This document shows positions 34,991-43,446 of a stretch of 64,000 nt of DNA, in pieces (position 1 is the stretch's first letter; each line of letters begins with the position of its first letter). The notes under the pieces are model-generated. The model was not told the DNA's origin. It did no database searches and saw only the letters and a program-made list of their open reading frames with translations. Location of the stretch: positions 1 through 64,000 of the forward strand of contig CAKRAK010000002.1 in the NCBI GenBank assembly GCA_934294885.1, read 5' to 3'. Both the position numbers and the translations under genes were made by a program. The DNA comes from an uncultured Lachnospiraceae bacterium. Lineage in GTDB: Bacteria > Bacillota > Clostridia > Lachnospirales > Lachnospiraceae.

Positions 34991-35144
34991 GTTTGCACAT
35001 TCGATAATGTGATATGTAAGCAGGCTCTTGCAGTACACCGGTACTTAATGAAAGAAAGCGTCAGCGTATCTTGAATTTAGTACCGCTGCGTGGGGATGAA
35101 GCGCAAGCGTGCCTGCGATATATCACATTATCGGATGTGCAAAC
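34991..35144 (+). repeat. Structured RNA-like repeat, copy 3 (inside the spoIIIA operon)
   Basis: The 97-nt core is at 35020-35116. Its flanks form a near-perfect stem: GTTTGCACAT-TCGATAATGTGATAT on the left and ATATCACATTATCG-GATGTGCAAAC on the right. This arm sequence is unrelated to copies 1 and 2. In the core the inner pairs are AAT/ATT and AAGA/TCTT, replacing AAC/GTT with AGGC/GCCT (copy 1) or GGGA/TCCC (copy 2); the tip is GCG-TCAG-CGT. It lacks the GCGAAACGC outer stem. The GCACAC/GTGTGC stem is weakened, so this copy is the most diverged. It lies 34 bp before spoIIIAE. Confidence 0.8.
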
Positions 35145-35178
35145 GCCTAATATATCTTTGACGGAAAGGAGTTTTATT

Positions 35179-36333
35179 ATGAAATTACGACCAATTGTAA
35201 TATTGTTTGTAATCATGGGACTTCTTTTTTTGTTGAAAATAAATGGCTTTGCCATGTCCTACGAACAGGAATATTACGATATGTATCTGAATCAGGATAC
35301 ATTTTTGGATATGGATGAGAATTTGTATCGGATTCAACGGGAATATAACAGCTCCTGTGAAATTTCCTTTGAAGAAATTATCCGGTGTATGTTAAATGGA
35401 GAAATTGACCGGGCAATTACAATTATTTTTCAGGGACTATATGATGGAATGCTTGGGGAGGTGCTCCTTAATAAGGAGCTGATGCTTAAAATCCTGCTGC
35501 TGGTTATTGTGGCGGCCGTATTTAAGAATTATTCCTCAATATTAAAAAACGGTTATGTCGGTGAACAGGGGTTTTACATTACCTACCTGTTATTGACGGT
35601 TATATTGATACAGGCTTTCTCTGTTCTTTACGATATTTCCGAGGAAACCATTCATTATATTACGGATCTGATGAAATGCATGCTGCCGGCATTGTATTTA
35701 TCCTTTACATTATGTGCAGGTATTACCACATCCCAGGTTATGAATTCCATGTTTTTAACGATGCTGACTTTCTTGGAGTCACTTTTGTTAAAAATCGTTT
35801 TGCCGGGGATACAGATTTATTTTTTTATTGCAATATTGAATCCTTTAAACAAAGAAGACCGGTTCTCGAAGCTTGCAGCATTGGTAAAACAGGGAATCGG
35901 TTTTGTATTGAAAACCATAGTTACTTTGATTTTTGGTTTAAATGTTGTGAAGGGGATGCTGGTTCCGGTTTATGAAAATGCCAGATATCAGGTGTTGCAA
36001 AAGGGTCTGTCCTTCATTCCCGGAGGTGCAGCCCTTACCGGTATCAGCTCCATATTGGTGGGAGCAGGGATGTTAATTAAAAACAGTGTAGGAGTTACAG
36101 TTGCCATGCTGCTTCTTGTATTTTCCGCAATCCCCATATTGAAGCTGTTTTTGGTTTACATAATGTATAAATTAATGATTGCAATGATACAGCCTGTCAG
36201 TGACAAAAGGATTTTAACCGGAATACAGGGAATCAGTGACAGCATCGGACTTTTACTGCGGGCTACTTACACCTCGGTGGTGCTATCTATATTATCCATT
36301 GCAATTATGATTCTTACAACAAATTATCATTGA
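35179..36333 (+). CDS. spoIIIAE: Stage III sporulation protein AE
   Basis: This 384-residue multi-pass membrane protein is the largest SpoIIIA membrane component. It has an N-terminal signal-like helix (IVILFVIMGLLFLLKINGFAMS), a soluble stretch, then about seven hydrophobic helices with the family's 'CAGITTSQVMNSMFLTMLTFLESLLLKIVLPGIQIYFFIAIL' and 'ISDSIGLLLRATYTSVVLSILSIAIMI'. ATG 35179 with GGAAAGGAG upstream is chosen; an in-frame upstream extension would run through the structured repeat and is not credible. Confidence 0.94.
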   Translation: MKLRPIVILFVIMGLLFLLKINGFAMSYEQEYYDMYLNQDTFLDMDENLYRIQREYNSSCEISFEEIIRCMLNGEIDRAITIIFQGLYDGMLGEVLLNKELMLKILLLVIVAAVFKNYSSILKNGYVGEQGFYITYLLLTVILIQAFSVLYDISEETIHYITDLMKCMLPALYLSFTLCAGITTSQVMNSMFLTMLTFLESLLLKIVLPGIQIYFFIAILNPLNKEDRFSKLAALVKQGIGFVLKTIVTLIFGLNVVKGMLVPVYENARYQVLQKGLSFIPGGAALTGISSILVGAGMLIKNSVGVTVAMLLLVFSAIPILKLFLVYIMYKLMIAMIQPVSDKRILTGIQGISDSIGLLLRATYTSVVLSILSIAIMILTTNYH

Positions 36334-36398
36334 CATATATCAGATGACAGTAAATTTTGTAACATAATTTAATTGGAATATATAAGCGGAGAGTCTAT

Positions 36399-36863
36399 AT
36401 GGATGCAGTATTTGAATGGGTTAAAAGCGGACTGATATTCGGTGTGGTCGGGTCTGTATTGATTGCGTTAAGTCCCAATAAGTCCTATGAAAAATATATC
36501 AGCTTTGTGGTGGGGCTGTTATTTATTTTGGTTATGATACACCCTGTTATGGTTTTATTTTCCGCAGACAGTGAGGTTTTTCTACGTTCCGTAGAAAATT
36601 ATCTCATGTTCGAATCATGCCGGGATGGATTATCCTCTAATGACAAAGCCTTATATGAGGATGCTCTTGGTATGCAGTTAAAGGCAGTTTTTACCGATGC
36701 CGGCTGTGAGCTTGACCGGGTAGAGGTTTTTATGGATGACGGAGGCACGGTGTACGAGGTTCGTCTTGTTGTTGCGGGAGATATGCTTAAGCTTTCGCAG
36801 ATTGAAACATATCTGCACCGGATATTTGGAGAGGAGGTTGTTATTTCTTATGAAAATCAATGA
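36399..36863 (+). CDS. spoIIIAF: Stage III sporulation protein AF
   Basis: The 154-residue protein has two N-terminal transmembrane helices ('GLIFGVVGSVLIALSPNKSYEKYISFVVGLLFILVMIHPVMVLF') and a C-terminal ring-building-motif-like region ('LKAVFTDAGCELDRVEVFMDDGGTVYEVRLVV'). The 'LSPNKSYEKYISFVVGLL' block is typical. It overlaps spoIIIAG by 14 bp. Confidence 0.92.
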   Translation: MDAVFEWVKSGLIFGVVGSVLIALSPNKSYEKYISFVVGLLFILVMIHPVMVLFSADSEVFLRSVENYLMFESCRDGLSSNDKALYEDALGMQLKAVFTDAGCELDRVEVFMDDGGTVYEVRLVVAGDMLKLSQIETYLHRIFGEEVVISYENQ

Positions 36864-37443
36864 TTTTTTAGATGGAATCAAGCTGCCGAAGGAAAAGAAA
36901 GAAAAAATCGTGATTGGATTTTTGCTTGGTATCTTTTTTTTACTGATTGCTACTCCGGTATCGTCTATATCCAAAAAAAATTCTAAAACCGGGCAATCCG
37001 GTTATGATACGGAAGAAACAACGAAGAAGGAGAACATTGCGGATTATAATGCATATATTTGTCAGTTGGAGAATAAATTAGAAAAGACAATTCAGTCAAT
37101 GGAGGGTGTTGGTGAAGTTGAAGTCATGATCACATTAAAAAATAACGGAGAAAAAATATTCGAGAAAAATCTAATTTATGAAAGTAATATGGAAACACTT
37201 CAGGAAAATGAGAAAAAAGAAGAAAAAAATGTGGTCAAAAATAATCCGGAAACCGTTCTTGTGGAAACTTCCGGAGATACTTCCCCCATTGTAGTGAGTG
37301 AAAAATATCCGGAGATAGAGGGGGTATTGATTGTATGTCAGGGTGGAAACAGTGCAGATGTTGAGGTACATATAAAAGAGGCTGTAGAGGCATTATTTTC
37401 GGTGGATGCCCATAAGATTGTAGTGTGTAAAAGAAAGGAATAA
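36850..37443 (+). CDS. spoIIIAG: Stage III sporulation protein AG
   Basis: This 197-residue protein has one transmembrane helix (IVIGFLLGIFFLLIATPVSSI, about 20-40) and a soluble ring-building domain ('LENKLEKTIQSMEGVGEVEVMITLKNNGEKIFEKN' and 'YPEIEGVLIVCQGGNSADVEVHIKEAVEALFSVDAHKIVVCKRK'), which in known systems forms a large ring between the two membranes. ATG 36850 with GAGGAGGTTG upstream was chosen over an earlier in-frame start at 36736 that lies in another frame of spoIIIAF. Confidence 0.93.
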   Translation: MKINDFLDGIKLPKEKKEKIVIGFLLGIFFLLIATPVSSISKKNSKTGQSGYDTEETTKKENIADYNAYICQLENKLEKTIQSMEGVGEVEVMITLKNNGEKIFEKNLIYESNMETLQENEKKEEKNVVKNNPETVLVETSGDTSPIVVSEKYPEIEGVLIVCQGGNSADVEVHIKEAVEALFSVDAHKIVVCKRKE

Positions 37444-37461
37444 CAGAAAGCGAGGTTATGT

Positions 37462-38169
37462 ATGAAAAAAATGTTAAAAAGAAATCAGGTCATCATTACC
37501 GCATTGGCCATTATGATCGCTGTGGCAGGGTATCTGAATTTTACAAGTGACAGTCCGGTATTGGAAACCGGTGTTGAGAATTTGGAAAGTGAAGGTGCCG
37601 TTAACAATCAGGATGACAGCGAGATTAGTGCAGCGTTAGAGGATTCTGTTGAGGGAACAGACGTTGCCTTAAGCGAAGAAACGATAGAAACGGTGGATGC
37701 ACAGGCGGCTGATGATGGAGAGGCAGTATCAACGGAAGGGGCAGAAAATATAAGTGTAGATGAGAATGGCGATCCGATTGATGGTGAAAAGGTTGGAGAA
37801 ACCGTACTTACCAATGCATCCGTAACGTTATCCCAGGCAAAGTTAAACCGGGAGCAGACCCGTTCAAAGGCAAAGGACATTTTATTGGAGATTATAAATA
37901 ATGAGACATTAGATGAGGCTTCTAAGCAGGATGCCATTCAGGAAATGATTCAAATGACAAAGAGGATGGAGCAGGAAACCGCAACGGAAACCCAGTTAAC
38001 GGCAAAGGGTTTTGCAGATTCCATTGTTACCATTTCGGATGATGCTGTGGATGTAACCTTGAATGTCGGTCAGTTAAACGATGTTCAAAGAACTCAGATT
38101 GAAGATATCGTTACAAGAAAAACCGGATATGAGTTGAATAAAATCGTAATAACGACGGCAGGAAAGTAA
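37462..38169 (+). CDS. spoIIIAH: Stage III sporulation protein AH
   Basis: The 235-residue protein has an N-terminal transmembrane helix (QVIITALAIMIAVAGYLNF), an acidic low-complexity linker (about 35-120) and a C-terminal YscJ-like domain ('LNREQTRSKAKDILLEIINNETLDEASKQDAIQEMIQMTKRMEQETATETQLTAKGFADSIVTISDDAVDVTLNVGQLNDVQRTQIEDIV'). It would pair with forespore SpoIIQ. The linker is longer than in Bacillus. It ends the operon. Confidence 0.94.
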   Translation: MKKMLKRNQVIITALAIMIAVAGYLNFTSDSPVLETGVENLESEGAVNNQDDSEISAALEDSVEGTDVALSEETIETVDAQAADDGEAVSTEGAENISVDENGDPIDGEKVGETVLTNASVTLSQAKLNREQTRSKAKDILLEIINNETLDEASKQDAIQEMIQMTKRMEQETATETQLTAKGFADSIVTISDDAVDVTLNVGQLNDVQRTQIEDIVTRKTGYELNKIVITTAGK

Positions 38170-38193
38170 ATTTACAAACATTTTTTAAAAACA

Positions 38194-38223
38194 TTGCAAA
38201 AGATGGTGCAGATTTGGTATACT
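38194..38223 (+). promoter_or_regulatory. Predicted promoter of the asp23-family gene
   Basis: -35 TTGCAA (38194-38199), 18-bp spacer, -10 TATACT (38218-38223). A small hairpin GTCAC-GTAG-GTGAC lies just before the ribosome binding site GAAGGAGG. Confidence 0.65.
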
Positions 38224-38276
38224 ATATACAGTATGATTAGAGTTTCTGTCACGTAGGTGACGAAGGAGGAATGAAT

Positions 38277-38681
38277 ATGGTAGTAGAAGAACAGAATAAT
38301 GGAACATACAATCTTAAAGAAAAGGGTGCATTAGGTGAGATTCAGATTGCAGATGATGTGATTGCGATTATTGCCGGTCTTGCTGCAACAGAAGTAGACG
38401 GTGTAGCAAAAATGTGGGGTAATATAACCAATGAATTGGTAAGCAAGCTTGGAATGAAGAATTTATCCAAGGGTGTTAAAGTATATATGAATGAGGATAG
38501 TATTCAGGTTGATTTATCTCTGGAATTAAAATACGGATACAGTGTAATGGACGTATCCAAAACGGTTCAGGATAAAGTAAAACAGGCGATTGAGACGATG
38601 ACCGGACTGACTGTATCCGATATCCGTGTACGTATTGCAGGAATTGCCATTGAAAAAGAAGAAAAACAGACAAAGGCTTAA
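38277..38681 (+). CDS. Asp23/Gls24 family protein (YqhY-like)
   Basis: This 134-residue protein carries the Asp23 domain: 'GALGEIQIADDVIAIIAGLAATEVDGVAKM' and 'GVKVYMNEDSIQVDLSLELKYGYSVMDVSKTVQDKVKQAIETMTGLTVSDIRVRIAGIAI'. In Firmicutes the yqhY relative lies beside nusB, as here, and is linked to control of lipid synthesis and envelope stress. ATG 38277 is preferred to 38271 since GGAGG then has a normal spacing. A terminator separates it from nusB. Confidence 0.92.
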   Translation: MVVEEQNNGTYNLKEKGALGEIQIADDVIAIIAGLAATEVDGVAKMWGNITNELVSKLGMKNLSKGVKVYMNEDSIQVDLSLELKYGYSVMDVSKTVQDKVKQAIETMTGLTVSDIRVRIAGIAIEKEEKQTKA

Positions 38682-38687
38682 TTTACG

Positions 38688-38723
38688 AGGCTGTCGCAGG
38701 CTTTCTTTGACGACAGCCTTTTT
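38688..38723 (+). terminator. Terminator after the asp23-family gene
   Basis: AGGCTGTCG pairs with CGACAGCCT around a 14-base loop, followed by TTTTT. A perfect 9-bp stem. Confidence 0.92.
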
Positions 38724-38749
38724 AACGTCTGAAAACAAAGGAGATTGAC

Positions 38750-39160
38750 ATGTTACGTTCACAGGTACGAGAAGAGATATTTAAGATTATATTCCGTGTT
38801 CCGTTTAACGGAATGGAGGAGATGGAAGAACAGTTGGATTTTTCCATGGAAGAGTTAGAGAATAAAAGCAGTGAGAATCAGACCTATATTCGTGAAAAGG
38901 TGAAGGCGATTCTGAATCGGTTAGAGGATATTGATGGATTGATTGCCTCTAATTGTGAAGGCTGGAGTCTGAACCGGATCGGAAAGGCAGAGATTGCAAT
39001 TATGCGTATTGCAGTTTATGAGATGAAGTATGAGGCTGATATTTCAGATCAGATTGCAATCAATGAGGCTGTAGAGCTTACAAAAGCATATTGTGACGAA
39101 AATGCAAAGGGCTTTGTAAATGCAGTATTAGGGAAAATTTCAAAGACACAGGAATCATGA
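38750..39160 (+). CDS. nusB: Transcription antitermination factor NusB
   Basis: This 136-residue all-helical RNA-binding protein takes part in rRNA antitermination. The C-terminal signature is clear: 'SLNRIGKAEIAIMRIAVYEMKYEADISDQIAINEAVELTKAYCDENAKGFVNAVLGKI'. The N-terminal 'LRSQVREEIFKIIFRVPF' is normal. It overlaps xseA by 4 bp and heads the conserved nusB-xseA-xseB-ispA-dxs-tlyA-nadK-argR-recN-spoIVB order. Confidence 0.95.
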   Translation: MLRSQVREEIFKIIFRVPFNGMEEMEEQLDFSMEELENKSSENQTYIREKVKAILNRLEDIDGLIASNCEGWSLNRIGKAEIAIMRIAVYEMKYEADISDQIAINEAVELTKAYCDENAKGFVNAVLGKISKTQES

Positions 39161-40365
39161 GTACAGTTTATACGGTTTTGCAAATTAACAATTACATAAA
39201 GAATATGTTTGAGAATGATTATCTCCTCCGGTCAGTGCAGATTAAGGGCGAGTTATCGAATGTAAAATATCATTCTTCCGGTCATATTTATTTTTCTTTA
39301 AAGGATGAAAACAGTGGAATGAACTGCGTTATGTTTCGTTCTGCAAGAAATACCGGACTTGATTTTACAATGGAGAACGGACAAAGTGTAATCGTAACCG
39401 GTAATGTGTCTGTTTATGAGAAGGATGGTCGTTATCAGGTATATGCCCAAAAAATTGTATTAGACGGAAAAGGCAATCTTTATGAAGCATATGAAAGGTT
39501 AAAACAAAAGCTTTATGAGGAAGGCCTTTTTGAATTTGATATCAAAAAGCCCATACCCGCATATCCGAAGAGGGTTGGGATTGTTACGGCTAAGACAGGT
39601 GCAGCAATTCAGGATATTCGAAACATTGCAAAACGCAGAAATCCTTATGTACAATTGTATTTGTATCCTGCAAAGGTTCAGGGAGAGGGTGCTGCGGCAA
39701 CGATTGTAAAAGGAATCGAAACCTTGGATCGCATGGGAATGGATACCATTATTATAGGTCGTGGTGGAGGTTCCATTGAGGATTTATGGCCCTTTAATGA
39801 GGAGATTGTGGCAAGAGCAATCTATCATGCCAAAACACCCATTATTTCGGGAACCGGACATGAAATCGACAATACCATTGCGGATTATGCTGCGGATTTA
39901 AGGGCACCAACGCCAAGTGCAGCCTGTGAACTTGCCATACCGGATGTTATGTCTGTCATCCATAATTGTGATAAATATAAAATGGATTTGAGACAGCTTA
40001 TGATTAGAAAGCTGCAGACAAAAAAACAACAGTTAACCACTCTTTTGGCACGGTTAAATGTTATGTCGCCGGAAAGAAAGTTTGAGAATCAGCAGATTTA
40101 TTTAGATGCCTTGTCGGACAGAATGATTCAGGTCATGCATCAAAAGTACAATAACAGGTTTCATCGGTATGAGATGCTGTTGGCAAGACTTGACGGATTA
40201 AGTCCTACTGCAAAGCTGATTGGCGGATATGGCTATATTGAAAAGGAGAACGGTCAGGCATTAAAGGATATAGAGGATGCTGTACCGGACGAAGAGCTTC
40301 AGATTACGATTTGGAACGGTTCGTTAAAGGCATCGGTAAAAGAAATCAGAAAGGATAAACAATGA
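39157..40365 (+). CDS. xseA: Exodeoxyribonuclease VII large subunit
   Basis: The 402-residue protein has an N-terminal OB-fold ('YLLRSVQIKGELSNVKYHSSGHIYFSLKDENSGMNCVMFRSA') and the catalytic domain with 'RVGIVTAKTGAAIQDIRNIAKRRNPYVQLYLYPAKVQGEGAAATIVKGIETLD', 'IIIGRGGGSIEDLWPFNEEIVARAIYHAKTPIISGTGHEIDNTIADYAADLRAPTPSAACELA'. It degrades single-stranded DNA with XseB. Overlaps of 4 bp with both neighbours indicate tight coupling. Confidence 0.96.
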   Translation: MSTVYTVLQINNYIKNMFENDYLLRSVQIKGELSNVKYHSSGHIYFSLKDENSGMNCVMFRSARNTGLDFTMENGQSVIVTGNVSVYEKDGRYQVYAQKIVLDGKGNLYEAYERLKQKLYEEGLFEFDIKKPIPAYPKRVGIVTAKTGAAIQDIRNIAKRRNPYVQLYLYPAKVQGEGAAATIVKGIETLDRMGMDTIIIGRGGGSIEDLWPFNEEIVARAIYHAKTPIISGTGHEIDNTIADYAADLRAPTPSAACELAIPDVMSVIHNCDKYKMDLRQLMIRKLQTKKQQLTTLLARLNVMSPERKFENQQIYLDALSDRMIQVMHQKYNNRFHRYEMLLARLDGLSPTAKLIGGYGYIEKENGQALKDIEDAVPDEELQITIWNGSLKASVKEIRKDKQ

Positions 40366-40577
40366 CTGAGAAAAAAGAAGGACTTCAGATAGAAGAGGCA
40401 TTTTTGGAAATAGAAAATATCATTAAGACATTAGAGTCAGATGAGATATCATTGAAGGAATCCATAGAGTTATACGGAAATGGTGTGAAGCTGGTTTCCC
40501 GGTGTAAGGAAGAGCTTTCGGGAATCGAAAAGGAAATGATTGTGATTGAAGAATCTATGACAAAAGAAGGGGAGTAA
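40362..40577 (+). CDS. xseB: Exodeoxyribonuclease VII small subunit
   Basis: This 71-residue coiled-coil protein has the family block 'IEEAFLEIENIIKTLESDEISLKESIELYGNGVKLVSRCKEELSGIEKEM'. It overlaps xseA by 4 bp (ATGA) and ends 2 bp before the ispA start, with GAAGGGGAG serving as the ribosome binding site for ispA. Confidence 0.95.
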   Translation: MTEKKEGLQIEEAFLEIENIIKTLESDEISLKESIELYGNGVKLVSRCKEELSGIEKEMIVIEESMTKEGE

Positions 40578-40579
40578 AT

Positions 40580-41509
40580 ATGTTCAGGGATGAGTTACAG
40601 ATTGAAACAGAAAAGATAGAGGCTGTTATTGGTAATTATATGCCAAAGGAAGCAGCATTTCAGAAAACAGTGATAGATGCCATGGATTATACCATGTCAG
40701 CAGGGGGGAAGCGGATTCGACCGTTGTTAATGAAAAAAACCTATGAATATTTTGGTGGAAAAGAGTCCTATATTGAACCCTTTCTGGCTGCCATTGAGAT
40801 GATTCATACTTATTCTCTTATTCATGATGATCTGCCGGCATTGGATAATGACGATTACCGCAGGGGACGTAAAACTGCTCATGTGGTATACGGCGAGGCA
40901 ATGGCAATCCTTGCGGGAGACAGTCTGTTAAATTATGCATATGAGACGGCAGCAAAGGCATTTTCCATGGTAGAGTGCCGGGATGATGCTTCCTTAGAGG
41001 AGATGAAGGGAGAACTTCAGACCCGCAGACAGCTTGAAAAGGCTATGCAGGTATTGACAAAGAATCCGGGAATCTACGGTATGATAGGCGGTCAGGTGGC
41101 AGATGTGGAGCTTACGGGAACCCGCCTTAACCGGGAACAGCTTAATTATATATATGAAAATAAGACCGGAGCATTGATTGAGGCATCTATTTTGATTGGT
41201 GCACTGTTGGCAGGGGTTTGTGACGGAAGAATTGATAAACTGAAGAAAATGGCGTATAATATTGGAATGGCTTTTCAAATTCAGGATGATATTTTAGATG
41301 AGACATCCACCTTTGAGGAATTGGGAAAACCGATTCACAGTGATGAAAAGAATGAAAAAGTAACCTATGTTACGATTCACGGATTGGAAGCATCCGGTGC
41401 AGAGGTTGCAAGACTTTCTGAAGAAGCCATTGATATTTTAAAAGAATTGGATGGAGAGGGCACCTTTTTAGAGGAACTGGTTCGATATATGATACATAGA
41501 AATAATTAG
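40580..41509 (+). CDS. ispA: Farnesyl/geranyl diphosphate synthase
   Basis: The 309-residue trans-prenyltransferase has the first Asp-rich motif in 'SLIHDDLPALDNDDYRRGRKTAHVVYGEAMAILAGDSLLNYA' and the second in 'AFQIQDDILDETSTFEELGKPIHSDEKN'. 'GGKRIRPLL' near residue 38 binds isopentenyl diphosphate. In this operon it uses products of the DXP pathway that dxs starts. Product chain length is not certain from sequence, but IspA-type spacing and context favour farnesyl diphosphate. Confidence 0.93.
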   Translation: MFRDELQIETEKIEAVIGNYMPKEAAFQKTVIDAMDYTMSAGGKRIRPLLMKKTYEYFGGKESYIEPFLAAIEMIHTYSLIHDDLPALDNDDYRRGRKTAHVVYGEAMAILAGDSLLNYAYETAAKAFSMVECRDDASLEEMKGELQTRRQLEKAMQVLTKNPGIYGMIGGQVADVELTGTRLNREQLNYIYENKTGALIEASILIGALLAGVCDGRIDKLKKMAYNIGMAFQIQDDILDETSTFEELGKPIHSDEKNEKVTYVTIHGLEASGAEVARLSEEAIDILKELDGEGTFLEELVRYMIHRNN

Positions 41510-41567
41510 TACGATTCTGATGAAGGGAATATTGATACCGGAACACAGGTGTTAATGAATATGGGAT

Positions 41568-43427
41568 ATGAAACGAATAGATAGAATAAAACAACCGAAT
41601 GATATAAAGCAGTTTGATGTAGAGGACTGGAATCCCTTAGCGGAGGAGATTCGTGAATTTCTGATTACGAATATTTCCAAAACAGGTGGACATCTTGCAT
41701 CAAACCTGGGTTGTGTAGAGCTTACCATGGCACTTCACCTTGTATTGGATCTGCCGAAGGATAAGATTATATGGGATGTGGGACATCAAAGTTATACGCA
41801 TAAGCTGTTAACCGGAAGGAAGGAAGGATTTCAATCCCTCAGACAGTTTGGCGGTATGAGCGGATTTCCCAAAAAAAAAGAAAGCGAGACGGATGTTTTT
41901 GAAACCGGACACAGTTCGACTTCTATTTCGGCAGCAATCGGTATGGCAAAGGCAAATGAATTGAATGATAATGACGGTACCGTTGTTGCGGTAATCGGTG
42001 ATGGCTCTTTTACCGGAGGTCTTGCTTATGAAGCATTGAATAATCTTGCCAAATTAAAAAACAGCTGTCTGATCGTATTGAATGACAATGATATGTCCAT
42101 TGATGAAAATGTAGGTGGTATGTCATCATATCTCAATAAGTTTCGTGTAGGACAGGCATATAATGACGTTAAGACCGGTGTGGAAAAAAGTCTGTTGAAT
42201 ATTCCCGGTATCGGTGAGGGACTTGCAAAAGCCGTAAAGCGTGGAAAAGACAGTATCAAAGAATTGCTGGTTCCGGGCATGTTTTTTGAAGACCTGGGGA
42301 TTACTTATGTAGGTCCCATTGACGGTCATAATATATCAGAAATGATTGATACCTTTGAAGCGGCAATCCGCCTAAAGAAACCGGTTGTTGTTCATGTTAA
42401 GACAAAAAAGGGAAAAGGATATCGGTATGCGGAACGTTATCCGAAGTATTTTCATGGGGTAACGCCATTTGATATCGCAACAGGAAAGGCTCTTGAAAAA
42501 AAGAGCAAGATGACCAATACGGACATTTTTGGCAGAAAACTACTGGCACTTGCTGTTGATAATCCGAAGCTTGTTGCCATTACTGCGGCGATGGCATCGG
42601 GAACAGGACTGGAGAAGTTTGCAAATGCATATCCCAAACGTTTTTTTGATGTGGGAATTGCGGAACAGCATGCAGTCACCTTTGCAGCGGGACTTGCCAG
42701 TGAGGGTATGATACCCGTTGTTGCGGTCTATTCTTCTTTCCTGCAAAGGGCTTATGACCAGATTCTCCATGATGTGTGTCTTCAGAAGCTTCACGTTATT
42801 TTTGCCATTGACCGCTCCGGTCTGGTTGGACAAGACGGTGCTACCCATCAAGGGATTTTTGATATTTCCTATTTAAGTCATATTCCCAATATGACCGTGA
42901 TTGCACCGAAGAACCGATATGAATTGTCAAGAGCCATGGAATATGCCATGGACTGCTCAGAACCGGTTGCCCTTCTTTACAGTCGTGGTTCTGCTTATTA
43001 TGGATTAAAGGATATTCAGGAACCGTTTCAAAAGGGAAAAAGCGAGGTGCTTGCAAAGGGAGAAGACGTTGCATTGATTGCAGTGGGTAATATGGTTGAG
43101 GAAGCCGATAAAGCTTTTGAACAGTTACAGGCGGAGCAGAAGAATATTACTTTTGTAAATGCAAGGTTTGTAAAGCCTTTTGACAAGGAACTGATAGACG
43201 AGCTTGTAAAGGAGCATAAGGCAATTATCACATTGGAGGAACACATTTATCAGGGTGGTTATGGGCAGATGGTAGCCGCATATTGTATGGAAATGGGTTA
43301 TCAGGTACAGGTGAAAAGTATCGCAATCAGAGATCAGTTTGTGGAACACGGAACGGTAGCTCAGTTAAGAAAGCAGTTAGGCTTGGACTGGGAGTCCGTT
43401 TATCAGTGTATCAGACAGTATTTATAA
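41568..43427 (+). CDS. dxs: 1-deoxy-D-xylulose-5-phosphate synthase
   Basis: The 619-residue thiamine-diphosphate enzyme starts the non-mevalonate isoprenoid pathway. Motifs include 'GGHLASNLGCVELTMALHLVLDLPKDKIIWDVGHQSYTHKLLTGR', the cofactor block 'VAVIGDGSFTGGLAYEALNNLAKLKNSCLIVLNDNDMSIDENVGG', and 'FFDVGIAEQHAVTFAAGLASEG'. The transketolase C-terminal domain follows. The start ATG 41568 has no strong AGGAGG but 'AATATGGGATATG' precedes it, and the N-terminus is normal for the family. Confidence 0.96.
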   Translation: MKRIDRIKQPNDIKQFDVEDWNPLAEEIREFLITNISKTGGHLASNLGCVELTMALHLVLDLPKDKIIWDVGHQSYTHKLLTGRKEGFQSLRQFGGMSGFPKKKESETDVFETGHSSTSISAAIGMAKANELNDNDGTVVAVIGDGSFTGGLAYEALNNLAKLKNSCLIVLNDNDMSIDENVGGMSSYLNKFRVGQAYNDVKTGVEKSLLNIPGIGEGLAKAVKRGKDSIKELLVPGMFFEDLGITYVGPIDGHNISEMIDTFEAAIRLKKPVVVHVKTKKGKGYRYAERYPKYFHGVTPFDIATGKALEKKSKMTNTDIFGRKLLALAVDNPKLVAITAAMASGTGLEKFANAYPKRFFDVGIAEQHAVTFAAGLASEGMIPVVAVYSSFLQRAYDQILHDVCLQKLHVIFAIDRSGLVGQDGATHQGIFDISYLSHIPNMTVIAPKNRYELSRAMEYAMDCSEPVALLYSRGSAYYGLKDIQEPFQKGKSEVLAKGEDVALIAVGNMVEEADKAFEQLQAEQKNITFVNARFVKPFDKELIDELVKEHKAIITLEEHIYQGGYGQMVAAYCMEMGYQVQVKSIAIRDQFVEHGTVAQLRKQLGLDWESVYQCIRQYL

Positions 43428-43446
43428 TAGACAAGATGGAGAATAT

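Noticed and set aside
17838..35144. Simple miniature inverted-repeat transposon explanation for the three structured copies
   Set aside because: Terminal repeats of such elements are the same in sequence among copies; here the outer arms differ but stay complementary. I saw no target-site duplication. It cannot be fully excluded.
35071..35178. N-terminal extension of spoIIIAE by 36 codons
   Set aside because: The extension would translate the right half of structured repeat copy 3; ATG 35179 has a proper ribosome binding site and begins the membrane signal.
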